The notes under the pieces are model-generated. The model saw only the letters and a program-made list of their open reading frames with translations, was not told the origin of the DNA and searched no databases. From Adiantum capillus-veneris (Eukaryota; Streptophyta; Polypodiopsida; Polypodiales; Pteridaceae), in assembly GCA_014529385.2 (NCBI GenBank), contig CM043942.1:3746501-3810500 (forward strand): DNA of 64,000 nt, in the 5' to 3' direction. Shown one piece after another: positions 1 to 11,865 of this stretch (position 1 is its first letter; each line of letters starts with the position of its first letter). Made by a program: the position numbers and the translations under genes.

Positions 1-2847
1 TGCAACAACCCCAAATCTTTCATCTTGAAAGTAGCATTCAAATCAGCCTTAAATTCAGTTATATGTCTCTCATTTGGTCCAGTGATCAACAAATCATCGA
101 CATAAAGTACCACAATGAGAAGTACATCACCCTAACGCTTTACATACAATGTGCTTTCTGTTGGACTGTTACAAAAGCCTTGTTTGACCAAATGAGTGTC
201 AACTTTCTCATACCAAGCACGAGGAGATTGCTTCAACCCTTAAAAGCCTTGTACATTACACACTTTGTCCTCTTGTCCTTTTATGATAAAGCCGCGAGGC
301 TACGTTACATAAATTTCCTCAAATATGTCACCATTCAAGAAAGCAGTAACAATGTCTGATTGATGTAGATCCCAACCAAAATGAGCTGCCAATGCACATA
401 GAAAACGCATAGTAGTCATAGGACAAGTGGGAGCAAAAGTCTCTTCATAATCTATGCCTTTTTGCTGTGCATAACCCTTTGCAACAAGTCTAGCCTTATG
501 GCGATCAATCTCACCATCCGCCTTGCGTTTCAACTTGTAAACCCACTTCGTAGCATTGGCCTTTTTGCCAGGAGGCAAATCACATAAAGTCCATGTGTCA
601 TTTTCTATGAGTGCATCATATTCTGATTGCATGGCAGCCATCCAATTTTCTAAATTTTGTGCTTCATCAAAAGACAGAGGCTCCTCAACATCATGTAAGC
701 TAGACATAGCCAAAGCATAACAATTTGATGCATAAGATGCATGGCGAGAGCCTGAACGAGTACGACTAGACAAAGGTGCACCCAATTTACTGTCACGCAA
801 AGTGTGAACCAGCCATTTTGCCATACCTCTAGCCTCCTCATTTTTTGGCCTTTCTTCATCAAGTACATCATGTACATCTGCATCAGTAATAGGCTGATCT
901 AGAACATTTTAAGAAACCCCCATACGCTGTACATTTGCCTCATTGGAAATTACATTCGTATTTCCACCAGGGAAAAGAGGCAAGAGAGTGTTATAAATGT
1001 CCTGTGAGCTTACATTACTGTCTCTAGTACATGATAGCAAGGGCTGAACAGAATCTTCCACAAACACTACATCCCGAGAAACCAGAATACGTTTTGTTTG
1101 CGGATGATACAACCTGTAACCTTTGCTTTCAGCACTATAACCAACAAAAATACATTTGACAGCCTTATCATCCAATTTTTTGCGTTGCACTTGTGGCACC
1201 AAAGCATATGCCAAACAACCAAAAACACGCATGTGCTCAATAGAAGGCTTTCTATCATGCCATGCTTCATATGGAGTAATAGACTGCAAAGATTTCGTAG
1301 GACACCTGTTAAGTACATAAGTGGCACACATGATGGCCTCAAGCCAAAAAGAATGCGGCAAAGCTTGAAATTTGACCATACATCGTGCCATTTTCGTCAG
1401 TGACCTGTTTTTCCTCTCAACAACACCATTTTGCTGAGGTGTATAAGGCACTGTACATTGGTGTTTTATCCCACGACTAGCCAGAAATGCATTAAATTCA
1501 TGAGACATATACTCCCCCCCTTGATCGGAACGGAGGGTGCCCATAGTACATTTCGAGACATTTTCAGCCATAGCCAGAAATAGTTTGAAGCACATAAAAA
1601 ATTCGGACTTTGCTTTAAGCGGAAATACCCATGCATGCCTGGAGTAATCATCAATGAAAGTCACGAAGTACAGGTAATTGCCCAAGGACGGAGTTTGCAT
1701 GGGCCCACAAACATCACTATGCACAAGCTGCAACCTGCATGTGGCCCGAACTGAACCATCCTTTGGAAATTTAGAACGTTGCATCTTACTCAAAATACAG
1801 CCTTCACAAACATGTTTGACAGGTGCTTCAAGAGGCGGCAAAGAAGCAACTATATAAGATTTCTGCAAACGGAGCAAACTGGCAAAATTCAGATGACCAA
1901 AACGTGCATGCCAAAGTTTTGCATCTACAATAGCCCTTGAATTTGCAACAGCATTTGCAAAATTTTGTCTACACTTGTCATACAAAGTGAGCTTATACAG
2001 TCCACGGCACAAAAGCCCAGATGCGACAATTTCATCACCAAAACTGAGATCAGGAACTGTACATCTGTCATCCACAAATTTGACTACAAGTCCAACTCTA
2101 GCAAGTGCGGATACAGACAAGAGATTCTTCTTGATTCCAGGTACATAAAGTACATCAACAAGTGTGAAAGAACTGCCATTAGCAGTAGTGAGCACAATCT
2201 TTCCAACTCCCTGAACTGGAGAAGAGGCATTGTTGGCACAAGTGGCTGAATTCCCATGAGGGACAGACTCGAGAGAGGTAAACAATTCACGATGTGAGGT
2301 AATGTGCTCTGTAGCACCACTGTCAAAATACCACACATGTGAATCTGCAGCAACTGACAAGCATGCATCATGGACAACAGGATTGTAAGTGCACTTTGCG
2401 CTAAAAGCCCATTCTGCATCAACATCAGCATTACAGTCTCCTTTTACAGAAGACTCAACATTGGCTGCATTTGTAGTGAAACCAACATTTGTAGTGGAAC
2501 CACCCTCTTTCTTCTTAGCCTCATTTGCCTTCAACTTAGGACACTGCTTGATCAAGTGATCATTAGATTTACAATAATGGCAACGAATCTTCTTTTTGCC
2601 CTTATCACCAAAATTGCCAGACGAAGTGTTGCTAGCAAAAGCAATAGGAATAGTATTTTTGCCACTCGCAGCAGAACCATAAGAAGTGGTTGCATTGCTG
2701 TTACCACCCTTTCTTTGAGAAGCAATAAAAGCCTGTTCAACTGCACGTTGCCTAGTCCTGTTTTTCCTGGAAAGTGACTCTTGCAACAGCAATGTGCATA
2801 ATGCATCAAACTTGACAACTTCAGGATTTCCTTGGGTCATAAGTCTC
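1..2847 (-). pseudogene. Element A gag-pol, 3' part: zinc knuckle, protease, integrase, RT start
   Basis: In order on the minus strand: a CCHC nucleic-acid-binding knuckle (CHYCKSNDHLIKQC), a retropepsin active site (YFDSGATEHIT), a GAG-pre-integrase zinc motif (WHARFGHLNF), and an integrase core with all three catalytic residues (HSDVCGP, SDQGGEY, NGVVERKN). The copia RT follows and reaches its YVDD box (LYVDDLLIT) at about 70-100. Two in-frame stops break it: TAA at 909-911 between integrase and RT, and TAG at 300-302 where relatives have Gln. The reading frame resumes cleanly after each stop. The product would have made the capsid-associated enzymes for reverse transcription and integration. 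It is dead as it stands. Confidence 0.9.
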
Positions 2848-2932
2848 TGTTAGGAAATAAGACGTAGCTAAATAGATTTCTGGGTAGATTACTTAATGGA
2901 GAGAGATAGATTTCACAGACAAGAGATTATAG

Positions 2933-3003
<71 letters not shown>

Positions 3004-3645
3004 CACGATATACGTGGTTCACCCAATGTGGGCTACGTCCACGGGAAAGCAGCCACTCAATGGATTTAGCACTTCAAAAGAAGAAGTAGTTTACAAAGGG
3101 ATTAAATCCTCGATAGAGCTCCCTCCTTGCTTCACTCTCACCACCTCACACTCACCTTGTTGCATTAACCTCACACTATATAATGTGTGTAGAAATGGCC
3201 TCCTTTTATAGGCCAAAAGGGCTGCCCTCTCTTATGAGAGACAGCCATGTGTAGCCGCCCTTGTGCGAATAAGTCCAAATCGGACCCTCCAATCCGCCCA
3301 TGTGTGGCCGCCCTTGAGAAGACAAGTCCGCTTTTGAATTCGGCCACCGGCCACCAGCCATTGACTTCCGACCACCGGCCACTGGCCATTGACTTCCGAC
3401 CACCGGCCACAGGCCATTGACTACCGGCCACCGGCCAACCAACCGGTTGTTTTCCGACCACTTTCCGACCGCTGTCCGGCCATAATATGCACTAAAGTTG
3501 CCCCTGATTCTTGTCCGTGAAAATTTTGGTTTCCGGTGAGTGATTTTCCTTCACGCACGATGGCTTCTCCTCATAATGGGGGCCTTACAAATGTGCACTT
3601 TTAGCAGAGAAAATTACAAGGGTAAATCAGGCTCCATACTTAACA
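2848..3645 (-). repeat. Element B 3' LTR
   Basis: 798 bp. It differs from the right-hand LTR by a much longer GA microsatellite (2936-2999) and by loss of a block of about 70 bp near 3486, where the other copy carries a GC-rich palindromic stretch. It contains tandem units of about 28 bp rich in CCGGCCA at 3345-3425, upstream of the minus-strand TATA box, in the U3 region. Confidence 0.93.
2936..2999. repeat. (GA)n microsatellite in LTR
   Basis: Uninterrupted GA run of about 60 bp in the transcribed part of the LTR. The partner LTR has only about 24 bp at the same site (7744-7768), so it has changed length since insertion. Confidence 0.95.
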
Positions 3646-3656
3646 ATCTCCCACTT
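3646..3656 (-). other. Element B polypurine tract
   Basis: On the minus strand this is AAGTGGGAGAT, directly before the 3' LTR. It is the usual copia plus-strand primer, and element C has the same sequence at 19744-19754. Confidence 0.85.
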
Positions 3657-3705
3657 GGAGACTGATCTCGAAACCAAACCTGTGACTGCTTTCCATTCTG
3701 GCTTC

Positions 3706-6700
3706 TTATCCTTGAATGCCGATTGAAGATGAGCAAAAGCTCAAGTTCACCTTGTTGACCACCTTTGTAAACATGTCTGCAGGATTTTCACTTGTATGCA
3801 CCTTTCCTAGCTGTAGCTGTCCCTCTTCCAAAAGAGTGCGTATGAAGTGATATCTCACCTCAATGTGCTTTGTCCTTGAATGAAAGGCTGAGTTCTTCGC
3901 AAGATGGATAGCGCTTTGGCTATCACTGTACAAGACACAATTGTCTTGTTTGAATCCAAGATCTTCTAGGAATCTGTGAAGCCACATAATTTCTTTGCTT
4001 GCCTCCGTTATTGCTACATACTCTGCTTCCGTGGTAGAAAGTGAAACCACTTTCTGCAGCTTTGAAGCCCAGCTTACTGCTGTGCCTCCAACCGTGAACA
4101 CATAGCCAGTAGTGCTCCTTCGAGTATCTTTGTCACCTGCCATATCTGCATCAGCATACCCTTCTAGAAAAATATCAGTTCCTCCAAAATACAAAGCATT
4201 TGTTGTTGTCCCTTTTAGATACCTAAGTATCCACTTCACAGCTTGCCAATGCTCTTTACCTGGGTTGTCCATGAACCTAATCACAAATCCCACTGCATGT
4301 GCAATGTCTGGCCTTGTCTAACCCATAGCATACATTAGAGAACCTACCGCTGCAGCATATGGAACTTTAGACATATAGGCTATCTCCTCTTGTGTCTTTG
4401 GACACATATCCTTCGCTAGTTTAAAATGACCAGCCAAAGGTGTAGAAACTGGTTTTGTATTTTGCATTGCAAACCTTTCTAGTACCTTCTTGATGTAATC
4501 TTCTTGAGATAGCTTTATTGTCTTCTTCGTCCTGTCCCTTGATATTTTCATACCAAGTATCCTCTTTGCAACACCTAAATCTTTCATTGAAAAAGATTTG
4601 GACAGTTCCTCTTTTAGGTCTTTGATGTCCTGTATGTTAGCACTTGCAATCAACATGTCATCAACATACAACATTAGGATGATGAATTTCCCATCTCCCA
4701 AATTCTTCGTGTAGACGCAGTGATCCGAGTTGCATCTTGTGAATCCATGATCCAACATCCATCGATCAAAATTCAAGTACCATTGTCTTGATGCTTGCTT
4801 TAAACCATACAACCTCTTCTTTAATCTGCAAACCATTTTCTCCTTACCTTTTACTTCATACCCCTTTGGTTGAAGCATGTAGATTTCCTCCTCTAAGTCA
4901 TCATGAGGGAATGCCGTATTTACATCCATTTGCTCGAGATTTAGATCATGAGCAGCCACAAGGCTTAAGACAAGCTTAATTGAGTTCATTTTTACAACAG
5001 GAGAAAATATTTCATTGAAGTCAATACCTTTCTTTTGAGAAAAACCTTTTACCACAAGCCTAGACTTGTACCTTTTCTTCCCACCTTCTTCTTCCTTCAG
5101 CTTGTACACCCATTTGTTTTGAAGTGCCCGCTTACCTTTAGGCAACTCAACAAACTCCCATGTTTGGTTGCGATGTAGTGAGTCCATATCCACTTGCATG
5201 CTCTTCATCCATTCTTCTTTGGATTCATGTTGCATAGCTTCTTCGTATGATTCCGGCTCTCCAGAATCTGAGATCAAGAGATGGTTGAAGGAAGGAACAA
5301 ACCTTTCTGGAGGTCTACTTGCTCTTGTAGATCTTCGGGGAATAGGTTGAGGCTCCTCATTTGGTTGACGTTGTTGCACATTGTCACCGTTTGCAGTCCT
5401 TGAGTCTTCACCATCCTCAAGCTCCATGTACTCATCACATGTTTCTTTTGTTTGTTTTCTTTCCAAGTAATCTTTGTACATATTTTGTTCGTTAAAAATT
5501 ACATCCCTACCCCTTAAGATTTTACCATCTTCAGGATTCCATAGGCGATACCCAAAGTCTCCTTCTCCATAGCCAATGAAGAAACACTTTTTGGAGTTTG
5601 CATCTAGCTTTGATCTTAGGCTTCTATCTATGTGCATGAAAGCTTCACACCCAAACACTTTGAGAAATGTATAATTCACCGGTTTACCTGTCCATGCCTC
5701 TTTTGGAACTCCCCCATCCAATGCCGTTGAGGGTGACCGATTGATTAAGTACACAGACGTACTTACAGCTTCCGCCCAAAGCTCAAGCGGTAGGCCTGCA
5801 TGTAGCCGCATGCTTCGTGCTCGGTCCATGATTGTCCTGTTCATCCTTTTCGAAATCCCATTTTGTTGAGGTGTCCTTGGGGTTGTCCTTTGCCTCCGAA
5901 TGCCATTGCTAGCACAAAAGCTTTCAAAAGCTTGGCTGCAATATTCGCCTCCATTGTCGGATCTGAGGCATTTAACCTTGGTACCTGTTTCATTCTCCAC
6001 AAAGGCTTTCCACCTTTGAAATATGGAAAATACATCGGATTTATTCTTCATGACATAAACCCATGTTTTTCTAGTCGCATCGTCTATGAATGTTACATAG
6101 TACAATGAGCCACCAAGTGATGGTGTACTTGCAGGACCCCAAACATCAAAATGAACCAACTCAAGTTTTTTATTTTTTCTTTCATTTCCTGATTTTTGAA
6201 ATTTTATCCTCTTTTGTTTACCATAAACACAATCTTCACAGAACTCTAAGTCCACTTCTTTCAAACCTGGTAGAAGCTTCTTTGTTTGAAGGATTTGCAT
6301 TCCTTTGGCACTCATATGCCCAAGTCGGTAGTGCCACACCGCACTGTCAACTTCTGTAGTTGCTACACAAGCTGAAGGTTGCGTACCAACAGTACACAAG
6401 TAAAGTGTACCGACTTTTTCTCCCTTGGCAACCACCAAAGATCCCTTTGAGATCTTCCACCGTTTGTTTCCGAATGCAATGTTGTGACCTTCATCGTCCA
6501 ATTGTCCTGTAGAGATCAAGTTTTTGCGAAGAGAAGGAACATGCCTAACATCTTTAAGCTTCCATTCATTTCCGTTAGCAGTTTTGACAGAAATTGTACC
6601 TTTGCCGACAATCTCACAAGCTTCATCATCTCCCAAGTATACATACCCAAAATTACCTTTGGTGTAGTTTTGGAAATGTTGCTTGTGTGGTGTCGCATGG

Positions 6701-7586
6701 AATCAAGCCCCGGAATCTACTATCCAGGAATTAGACACATTGTCTAATGAGAGAATTAGAGCATCTTGCTCTACTTTACCTGCCACATTGGCCTCCGATG
6801 TTGGCTTGTTGTCTTGAGACTCTGTCTCCGTCTTCTTCTTGGACAACAATCCTTCTTGACGTGGCCCTTCTTGCCGCAGTTCCAACATTCAAGAACTGAC
6901 TTTGTGCCTGACTTGCTCCGCCTTGAGCGATCACGACCCTTTTGGTTTTTGAACCTCTCCTTAGGCCTTCCTCTTGTTTCCACTGATAGTGCAGCACTTG
7001 ATGATTCTCGTGTGCTTCTCCTTCGCATTTCCTCGCTTAGGAGAACACCCACAACATCATCAAACTTAAGATTATTTGTGCCAGAGATAGAATTACTTAC
7101 AGCCATCACAAGGCTGTCCCAACTATCCGGTAGAGATGATAGTATAAGGAGAGCTCGCACTTTGTCATCGAAATTGATTGTCACTGATCGAAGTTGACTT
7201 ATATTTGTGTTAAAGTCATTCAGGTGTTCTGCAACTGAACCATTCTCTGCCATCTTTAGATTGAACAAGCGCTTCATAAGAAATACCTTATTGGATGCCG
7301 ATGGTTTCTCGTAGAAGTCGTCAAGTGACTTCATCAAGTCCTCCGTGGTCTTCATCTCCGAAACATTGAAGGCCACCGTTGACGCCAAGCTTAACCGGAT
7401 TGTCCCCAGTGCCTTTCGATCAAGGACAATCCATGCTTCATATGCCATTGTTGCGGGCTTCTTCGCAAGACCGCCTAGTGGAAAATAGAGGTTCTTCTGG
7501 TAGAGATAGTCTTCAGTTTGCATCTTCCAATGTTGGTAGTTTTTGCCGTTGAACTTCTCAATCTTGAGCTTCCCTTCCTCCGCCAT
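3706..7586 (-). pseudogene. Element B gag-pol polyprotein, broken
   Basis: Starts at the ATG of MAEEGKLKIEKFNG (7586). Domains in order: gag capsid region, CCHC knuckle (CWNCGKKGHVKKDC), retropepsin (IVDSGA), GAG-pre-integrase (WHYRLGHMS), integrase, copia RT (LYVDDMLIA), and RNase H (GYADADMAGD, TEAEYVA, YSDSQSAIHLAKN). Breaks: a frameshift just after the knuckle (about 6845), TGA at 6703-6705 right after the protease motif, and TAG at 4318-4320 where relatives have Trp. The third catalytic acid of integrase is also changed: NGISKRMN, with Lys where element C has Glu. B therefore cannot integrate with its own enzyme. Product and family are clear from motifs. Confidence 0.93.
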
Positions 7587-7645
7587 AACTCCCACTCAAT
7601 TCAAGGAATCCTTTGCTTGAGATAATTTAGCTACGAGCAAACCTT

Positions 7646-7657
7646 GCTCTGATACCA
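7646..7657 (-). other. Element B primer-binding site (tRNA-iMet)
   Basis: Minus strand TGGTATCAGAGC, two bases inside the 5' LTR. It is the standard initiator-Met tRNA complement of plant copia elements and is intact here. Confidence 0.93.
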
Positions 7658-7659
7658 GT

Positions 7660-8470
7660 TGTTAGGAAATAAGACGTAGCTAAATAGAGTTTTGAGTAGA
7701 TTACTTAATGGAGAGAGATAGATTTCACACACAAGAGATTATAGAGTAGAGAGAGAGAGAGAGAGTACACACGATATACGTGGTTCACCCAATGTGGGCT
7801 ACGTCCACGGGAAAGCAGCCACTCAATGGCTTTAGCACTTCAAAAGAAGAAGTAGTTTGCAAAGGGATTAAATCCTTGATAGAGCTCCCGCCTTGCTTCA
7901 CTCTCACCACCTCACACTCACCTTGTTGCATGAACTTCACACTATATAATGTGTGTAGAAATGGCCTCCTTTTATAGGCCAAAAGGGCTGCCCTCTCTTA
8001 TGAGAGACAGCCATGTGTAGCCGCCCTTGTGCGAATAAGTCCAAATCGGACCCTCCAATCCGCCCATGTGTGGCCGCCCTTGAGAAGACAAGTCCGCTTT
8101 TGAATTCGGCCATTGGCCACCGGCCATTGACTTCTGACCATCGGCCACCGGCCATTGACTTCCGACCACCGGCCATCGGCCATTGACTACCGGCCACCGG
8201 CCAACCAAACGGTTGTTTTCTGACCACTTTCGGGCCGCCGTCCGGCCATAATATTCCGGTGAAAAGGAATATTCCGGAGAAAAAAAAAGTCTCGGGGGCC
8301 TCCGTCCCCGAGGCCTCTAAAGTTGCCCCTGATTCTTGTCCGTGAAAATTTTGGTTTCCGGTGAGTGATTTTCCTTCACGCACGATGGCTTCTCCTCATT
8401 ATGGGGGCCTTACAAATGTGCACTTTTACCACAGAAAATTACAAGGGTAAATCAGGCTCCATACTTAACA
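7660..8470 (-). repeat. Element B 5' LTR
   Basis: 811 bp, TG...CA. The minus-strand TATA box (TATAAAA, 7971-7977) sits upstream of the GA-bearing transcribed region. Farther upstream in U3 are CCGGCCA-rich repeats of about 28 bp (8107-8205). Proteins that can be translated from this stretch are only the minisatellite read in several frames. Confidence 0.93.
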
Positions 8471-8774
8471 ATCTCCAAGTACTAGCAAATGTCTGGTAAG
8501 AATCTGCTAAGGCATCAAGAATAGTCTGCACAAGGGAACTGTCTGAAATGACTTCACCGCAGAAATAAGTTGCTCATTGATATCCTTGAGACTAGCAAGG
8601 AAAGTTTCCATACCATGTTCCTGATGCATAATCTTCGACTCCAGCTCTTTACGTAGCAAAGCAATTTTAGCCTCATTGCGACTTGCATAAAGACCACATA
8701 GGGTAGTTGTCCCCATCCAACCTGTCCTCAACAGCAAACAAATTGAACACATCTGTGTTGTTGTTGTCAGCCAT
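8471..8774 (-). pseudogene. Element A gag, 5' part
   Basis: The start codon is at 8772-8774 (MADNNNTDVFNLF). It is followed by a typical copia gag opening (LDGDNYPMW). The frame is then lost and resumes at YASRNEAKIALLRKELESK, which normally lies well downstream, so a piece of gag has been deleted internally. Another frameshift lies near 8555. The last bases before element B encode QTFASTW, which continues in frame on the far side of B. Confidence 0.85.
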
Positions 8775-9122
8775 GGTAAATGCTGCACCTGATGTGAAAA
8801 TTGCCCGAAAATAGGAGAAACGGTGTGGGAACAACACGTGCTATATAGCACAAACTATAGAAGACTATAAGGCACCTGTTATGCAAAAAACGGCACTGAC
8901 AAAAATTTTGCACAAAATGACGAAATAGCATGAGCAGTACTGCCTGTAGTGGAAACGGAGGCCGAAATTAGCCCAAGTAAAAAATATGAGTAGAACAAGC
9001 TCTATGAGCTTGCCCGAAGTATTTGTCGACCTGCGAACGCTCGCCAAAGCTCGCTGAAATCGGAGAAAGTGAGTAGGCGTGTACCGGAGCTGCTGGCGAC
9101 TAAGCCTGGGAGGACGCAACCT

Positions 9123-9134
9123 GCTCTGATACCA
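9123..9134 (-). other. Element A primer-binding site (tRNA-iMet)
   Basis: Minus strand TGGTATCAGAGC, intact, two bases from the LTR end. Confidence 0.9.
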
Positions 9135-9136
9135 AT

Positions 9137-9350
9137 TGTTGGAATTAGGGTTGCAGAGAAACACACACAGCTTGGAGAAGATGAAGGAATATCAAGGCAC
9201 ACAATAGAGAGTGTGTTACTTAGTGTGCAATGGAAAGATAGATAGCCCTGGAGTGATGGGCGTATATATAATGCACGGGGGAAAAAACCTCCTAAAGAGG
9301 GAAAAAATGCCCCGGCGGTCCTAGTGTGTTCACACACATCACTACCACAT
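9137..9350 (-). repeat. Element A 5' LTR (short)
   Basis: It ends AATTCCAACA next to the primer site. The outer end is set at about 9350, where LINE coding sequence begins. The length of about 214 bp is short for a plant copia LTR. A TATA-like stretch (cgtatatataatg) lies at about 9270. The outer edge is uncertain because the partner LTR is outside the window. Confidence 0.7.
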
Positions 9351-10600
9351 GTATATGGTAACAGGAATGTCTTTCCAACCTCTGACTTGGGTCATGTGAA
9401 ATCTTGCTAAATTTGGAAATAACAAGTTGGACCACTCTGCCTTGGGTTGTATCAAGGATTTAGAGATGGTTTTGAGAGTCATTTTATCAGCCAGACTGAC
9501 AATGTCTATGATGCCCAACCCACCTTTGTCTTTAGGTAGAGACATATTGACCACTTCATTTTAGCACTTTTTTGGATGTAGGGATTCCCTGACCATAGAA
9601 ACAATTTGCAAATCTTAGTAATCTCCTTGAGGTGGGAGTCGGGAGGATGCCAACAAGATAGAAAGAACACAATATAGGAATTCAAAAAATGATTAATGAC
9701 CATAACTCTCGCCATAAGGGACCCTTGAAATCATGTCCACTTGGTGAGTTTAGACCAATTTGTTTGAATAATCTTGTTCCACCGCTCCTTGAGTATGAGC
9801 CCAAAGCCCATAGGAATCCCCAAAGCCTGAAGGGAACACCTGCATCGAAAAGCTTGCAGCCGGAAGCCAGTAGCCATTGAGAGAGGGGCATGTCACTTTG
9901 TCTCACTCTTGTTGGAATGATTGATTTTGGAGGCTGAAGCCTGAAGCTGAGCAAAAAATCTCAAGACAGTCCCAAAATTCCCACAATGTTTCCTCCTCAT
10001 TGAAGAGAAAAGCATTTCTGGCGTCGGTAAATTGGAATAAATATTGTTGAGTTATTGCATCCGACATTCTGATGCCTTTGATCTTGCCCTCGTATATTCT
10101 GTTCTTAACTAGACAAGTAAGGCCAATTTGCAACTATGGAAAACAAGAGCGGAGCGAGGGGACAACCATGTTTGACTGAGCGGTTGAGAGAGAAATAATT
10201 GGAGGGAATCCTATTGAAAGATATTCTTGCTCGAGCATTTCCAAATAAGGTCCTTACAAAATTCATAAGGATAGGTCCAAAGCCCATTTTCTCCATGCTT
10301 AGTATGATAAATGACCATTCCAGCCTGTCATCATAGGCTTTGTCAAAGTCTACTTTAACAAAGACATAATCTTGATTCGATTCTTGAGCCCATTTGATTC
10401 CTTCCCACATAGCAATCACAGCTTCCATGATATTTCTCCCAATGATGAAACCTTTTTGCTCTACAAAAATCCATTTCATGAGAAAAGGTGTGATCGTATT
10501 GGAAATGGCTCGGGCAAAGATCTTGTAAGCGGTGTTCAGCATGGTTAACAACCTCCAATTAGAAAGGGAATCCCTCGGCCCCTTCTTGTGCAACAACTTA
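9351..10600 (-). pseudogene. LINE (L1-type) ORF2 remnant, RT domain
   Basis: Broken minus-strand frames match a plant L1-type RT: SNWRLLTMLNTAYKIFA, FIIGRNIMEAV, FVKVDFDKAYD, RSVKHGCPLAPLLF. Then come the region before the DD box (FTDARNAFLF, with the second catalytic Asp lost) and the C-terminal parts NSYIVFFLSCW and LPKDKGGLGI. Several frameshifts separate these pieces. The 5' half of the LINE (endonuclease) is absent. At the right it is joined to gypsy gag near 10600. At the left it is cut by the LTR of element A, which implies that A inserted into it. Confidence 0.85.
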
Positions 10601-11862
10601 TGTTGGTTATCCATAGATCGTACAGATCCTTGGTCTCCCCAGTACGATTGCACTTCTAGATTTATTTGGGATCCAACCTCAAATTCCTCTATTGGTGGAA
10701 GAAACATTCCCTTTCTATTACCGGTTTGGTTTACACGTTTTCTTAGCTCAATGGCTTCATTGGCCTCTCTGACTTGCTTCCACAGTTTGTCAAGACCCTC
10801 TATTTCCCTGCAACTCTCTAGTATAGCTAAGTGAAATCCCTCGAAAGAGTGATTTGTGGTATTCAATACTATCCTTCGTTCTAATATTGGGTCTTTGAGC
10901 TCTGATCCGTGCCCATGACTAGGATCTAGCTCTATTTACTCCTAGTTTGGTGGGATTATTGGTGTTGCTGGAACGAGGACCACATCCTTATGTTTCCCAA
11001 CTGGTGGTTCGAGCAAAGCTTTGGCTGTTTGAATCATTTTTTGACACATTTTAAGCCTTTTCTTTTCAAGTTCCACGTAGGGATATGTCATCCACCTTTG
11101 CTCTTAGGTTGATTGTGTTTGAGCCGTGCTTCATAAGCTCTAAGTAGTGCGTCTAGTGGCTCATTGACTTTTTCTACTAGTATGGATCCTCTTGAACTAG
11201 CACTCTTGGGTTTTTCAACTATATTTGGCAATGGTGCTACCTTAGGGGTTCCGTTTGCTTCTCCTTCTAGTTTTCTCAAGTTTTCCTTGGTTTGTTTCAA
11301 CTCGTCTACTAAGGAAATTTTTTCTTCTTCCTTCGTAGCTTTCATTCTAGCTTTCTTGGCTTTCCATGGCTTTTGTTGACTTTTTTTCTCAGTGCTAGGT
11401 GCATCGGTTTTTGAGTCTTTAATGATGGATTATTCTATTGATTTTTGAGCTTGGGCTCTCGTGATCACGTGGATTGGTATCACTGCTTCTTTTTCTAACC
11501 CACTGCTAGATGGTATTGCCTCTAGTATATTCAATGTTACCTTTGCTCATTTGTTTGGGTTCTTTGGGCAATCAAGGATCAAGTGAGTGATTCCACACTC
11601 TAGGAAATATGCATTTACCCTAATGATTTTGTCCTGAGGACAATCTCTCATGAAGTGGTCTCCGCCACACTTATAGCATGGTCCTTTGGGTTGTTGAGGT
11701 GCTCCTTGAGCATCTCTTTGCTGACAAGCATGTCTTCATCCTGCTAATCCTCCATTTGCTATGAACAAAAATGTGCATTTGTCCAAGTTGTATCTACCTT
11801 CTCTTGTTGCATGCGCAGTAGTTGGTGGTCCAACTGATCCACCATGTTGCATGATTCCGACA
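10600..11862 (-). pseudogene. Gypsy gag remnant of the element F family
   Basis: Minus-strand pieces align with the gag of element F: WKQVREANEA, QSYWGDQGSVRSM, EPLDALLRAYEARLKHNQ, TYPYVELEKKRLKMCQKMI, and the zinc region CYKCGGDHFMRDC followed by a second knuckle whose first Cys is now Phe. Stops and frameshifts interrupt it. It is the only other copy of the F family in the window. It ends abruptly at about 11862, where an E/G-family LTR fragment begins. Confidence 0.85.
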
Positions 11863-11865
11863 CTT

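Larger units (their letters stand above)
2848..8470 (-). mobile_element. Complete Ty1/copia element B (5,623 bp)
   Basis: Two LTRs (2848-3645 and 7660-8470) share TG...CA ends, beginning TGTTAAGTATGG and ending CCTAACA in the minus sense. A full initiator-Met primer site lies at 7646-7657 and a purine tract at 3646-3656. The 5-bp duplication is GTCTC/ATCTC, one base diverged. The internal region is one gag-pol gene of about 1,290 codons, the size and layout of the tobacco Tnt1 group. Element C (14952-20524) is the same family in the opposite orientation. J (25577-26703) is a third, truncated copy. Confidence 0.95.
1..9350 (-). mobile_element. Ty1/copia element A, partial, split by element B
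   Basis: Reading right to left, this element has a 5' LTR (about 9137-9350), an initiator-Met primer site (9123-9134), a decayed gag start (8774-8471), the inserted element B (2848-8470), then gag-pol (2847-1). It leaves the window inside RT, so RNase H and the 3' LTR are missing. The order protease, integrase, RT is the copia order. Taking out B with one copy of its duplication (ATCTC at 8471-8475, GTCTC at 2843-2847) puts the two gag halves back in one frame, which shows that B landed in an older A. Confidence 0.9.

Noticed and set aside
3171-3461. Overlapping Trp/Pro/Val-rich frames in the B and C LTRs (also 7937-8383, 15039-15459, 19842-20242)
   Set aside because: They are the CCGGCCA minisatellite of U3 translated in several frames; no conserved frame.
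9682-9954. 90-codon minus-strand ORF in the LINE region
   Set aside because: Out of frame with the LINE RT pieces on either side; a shadow frame.
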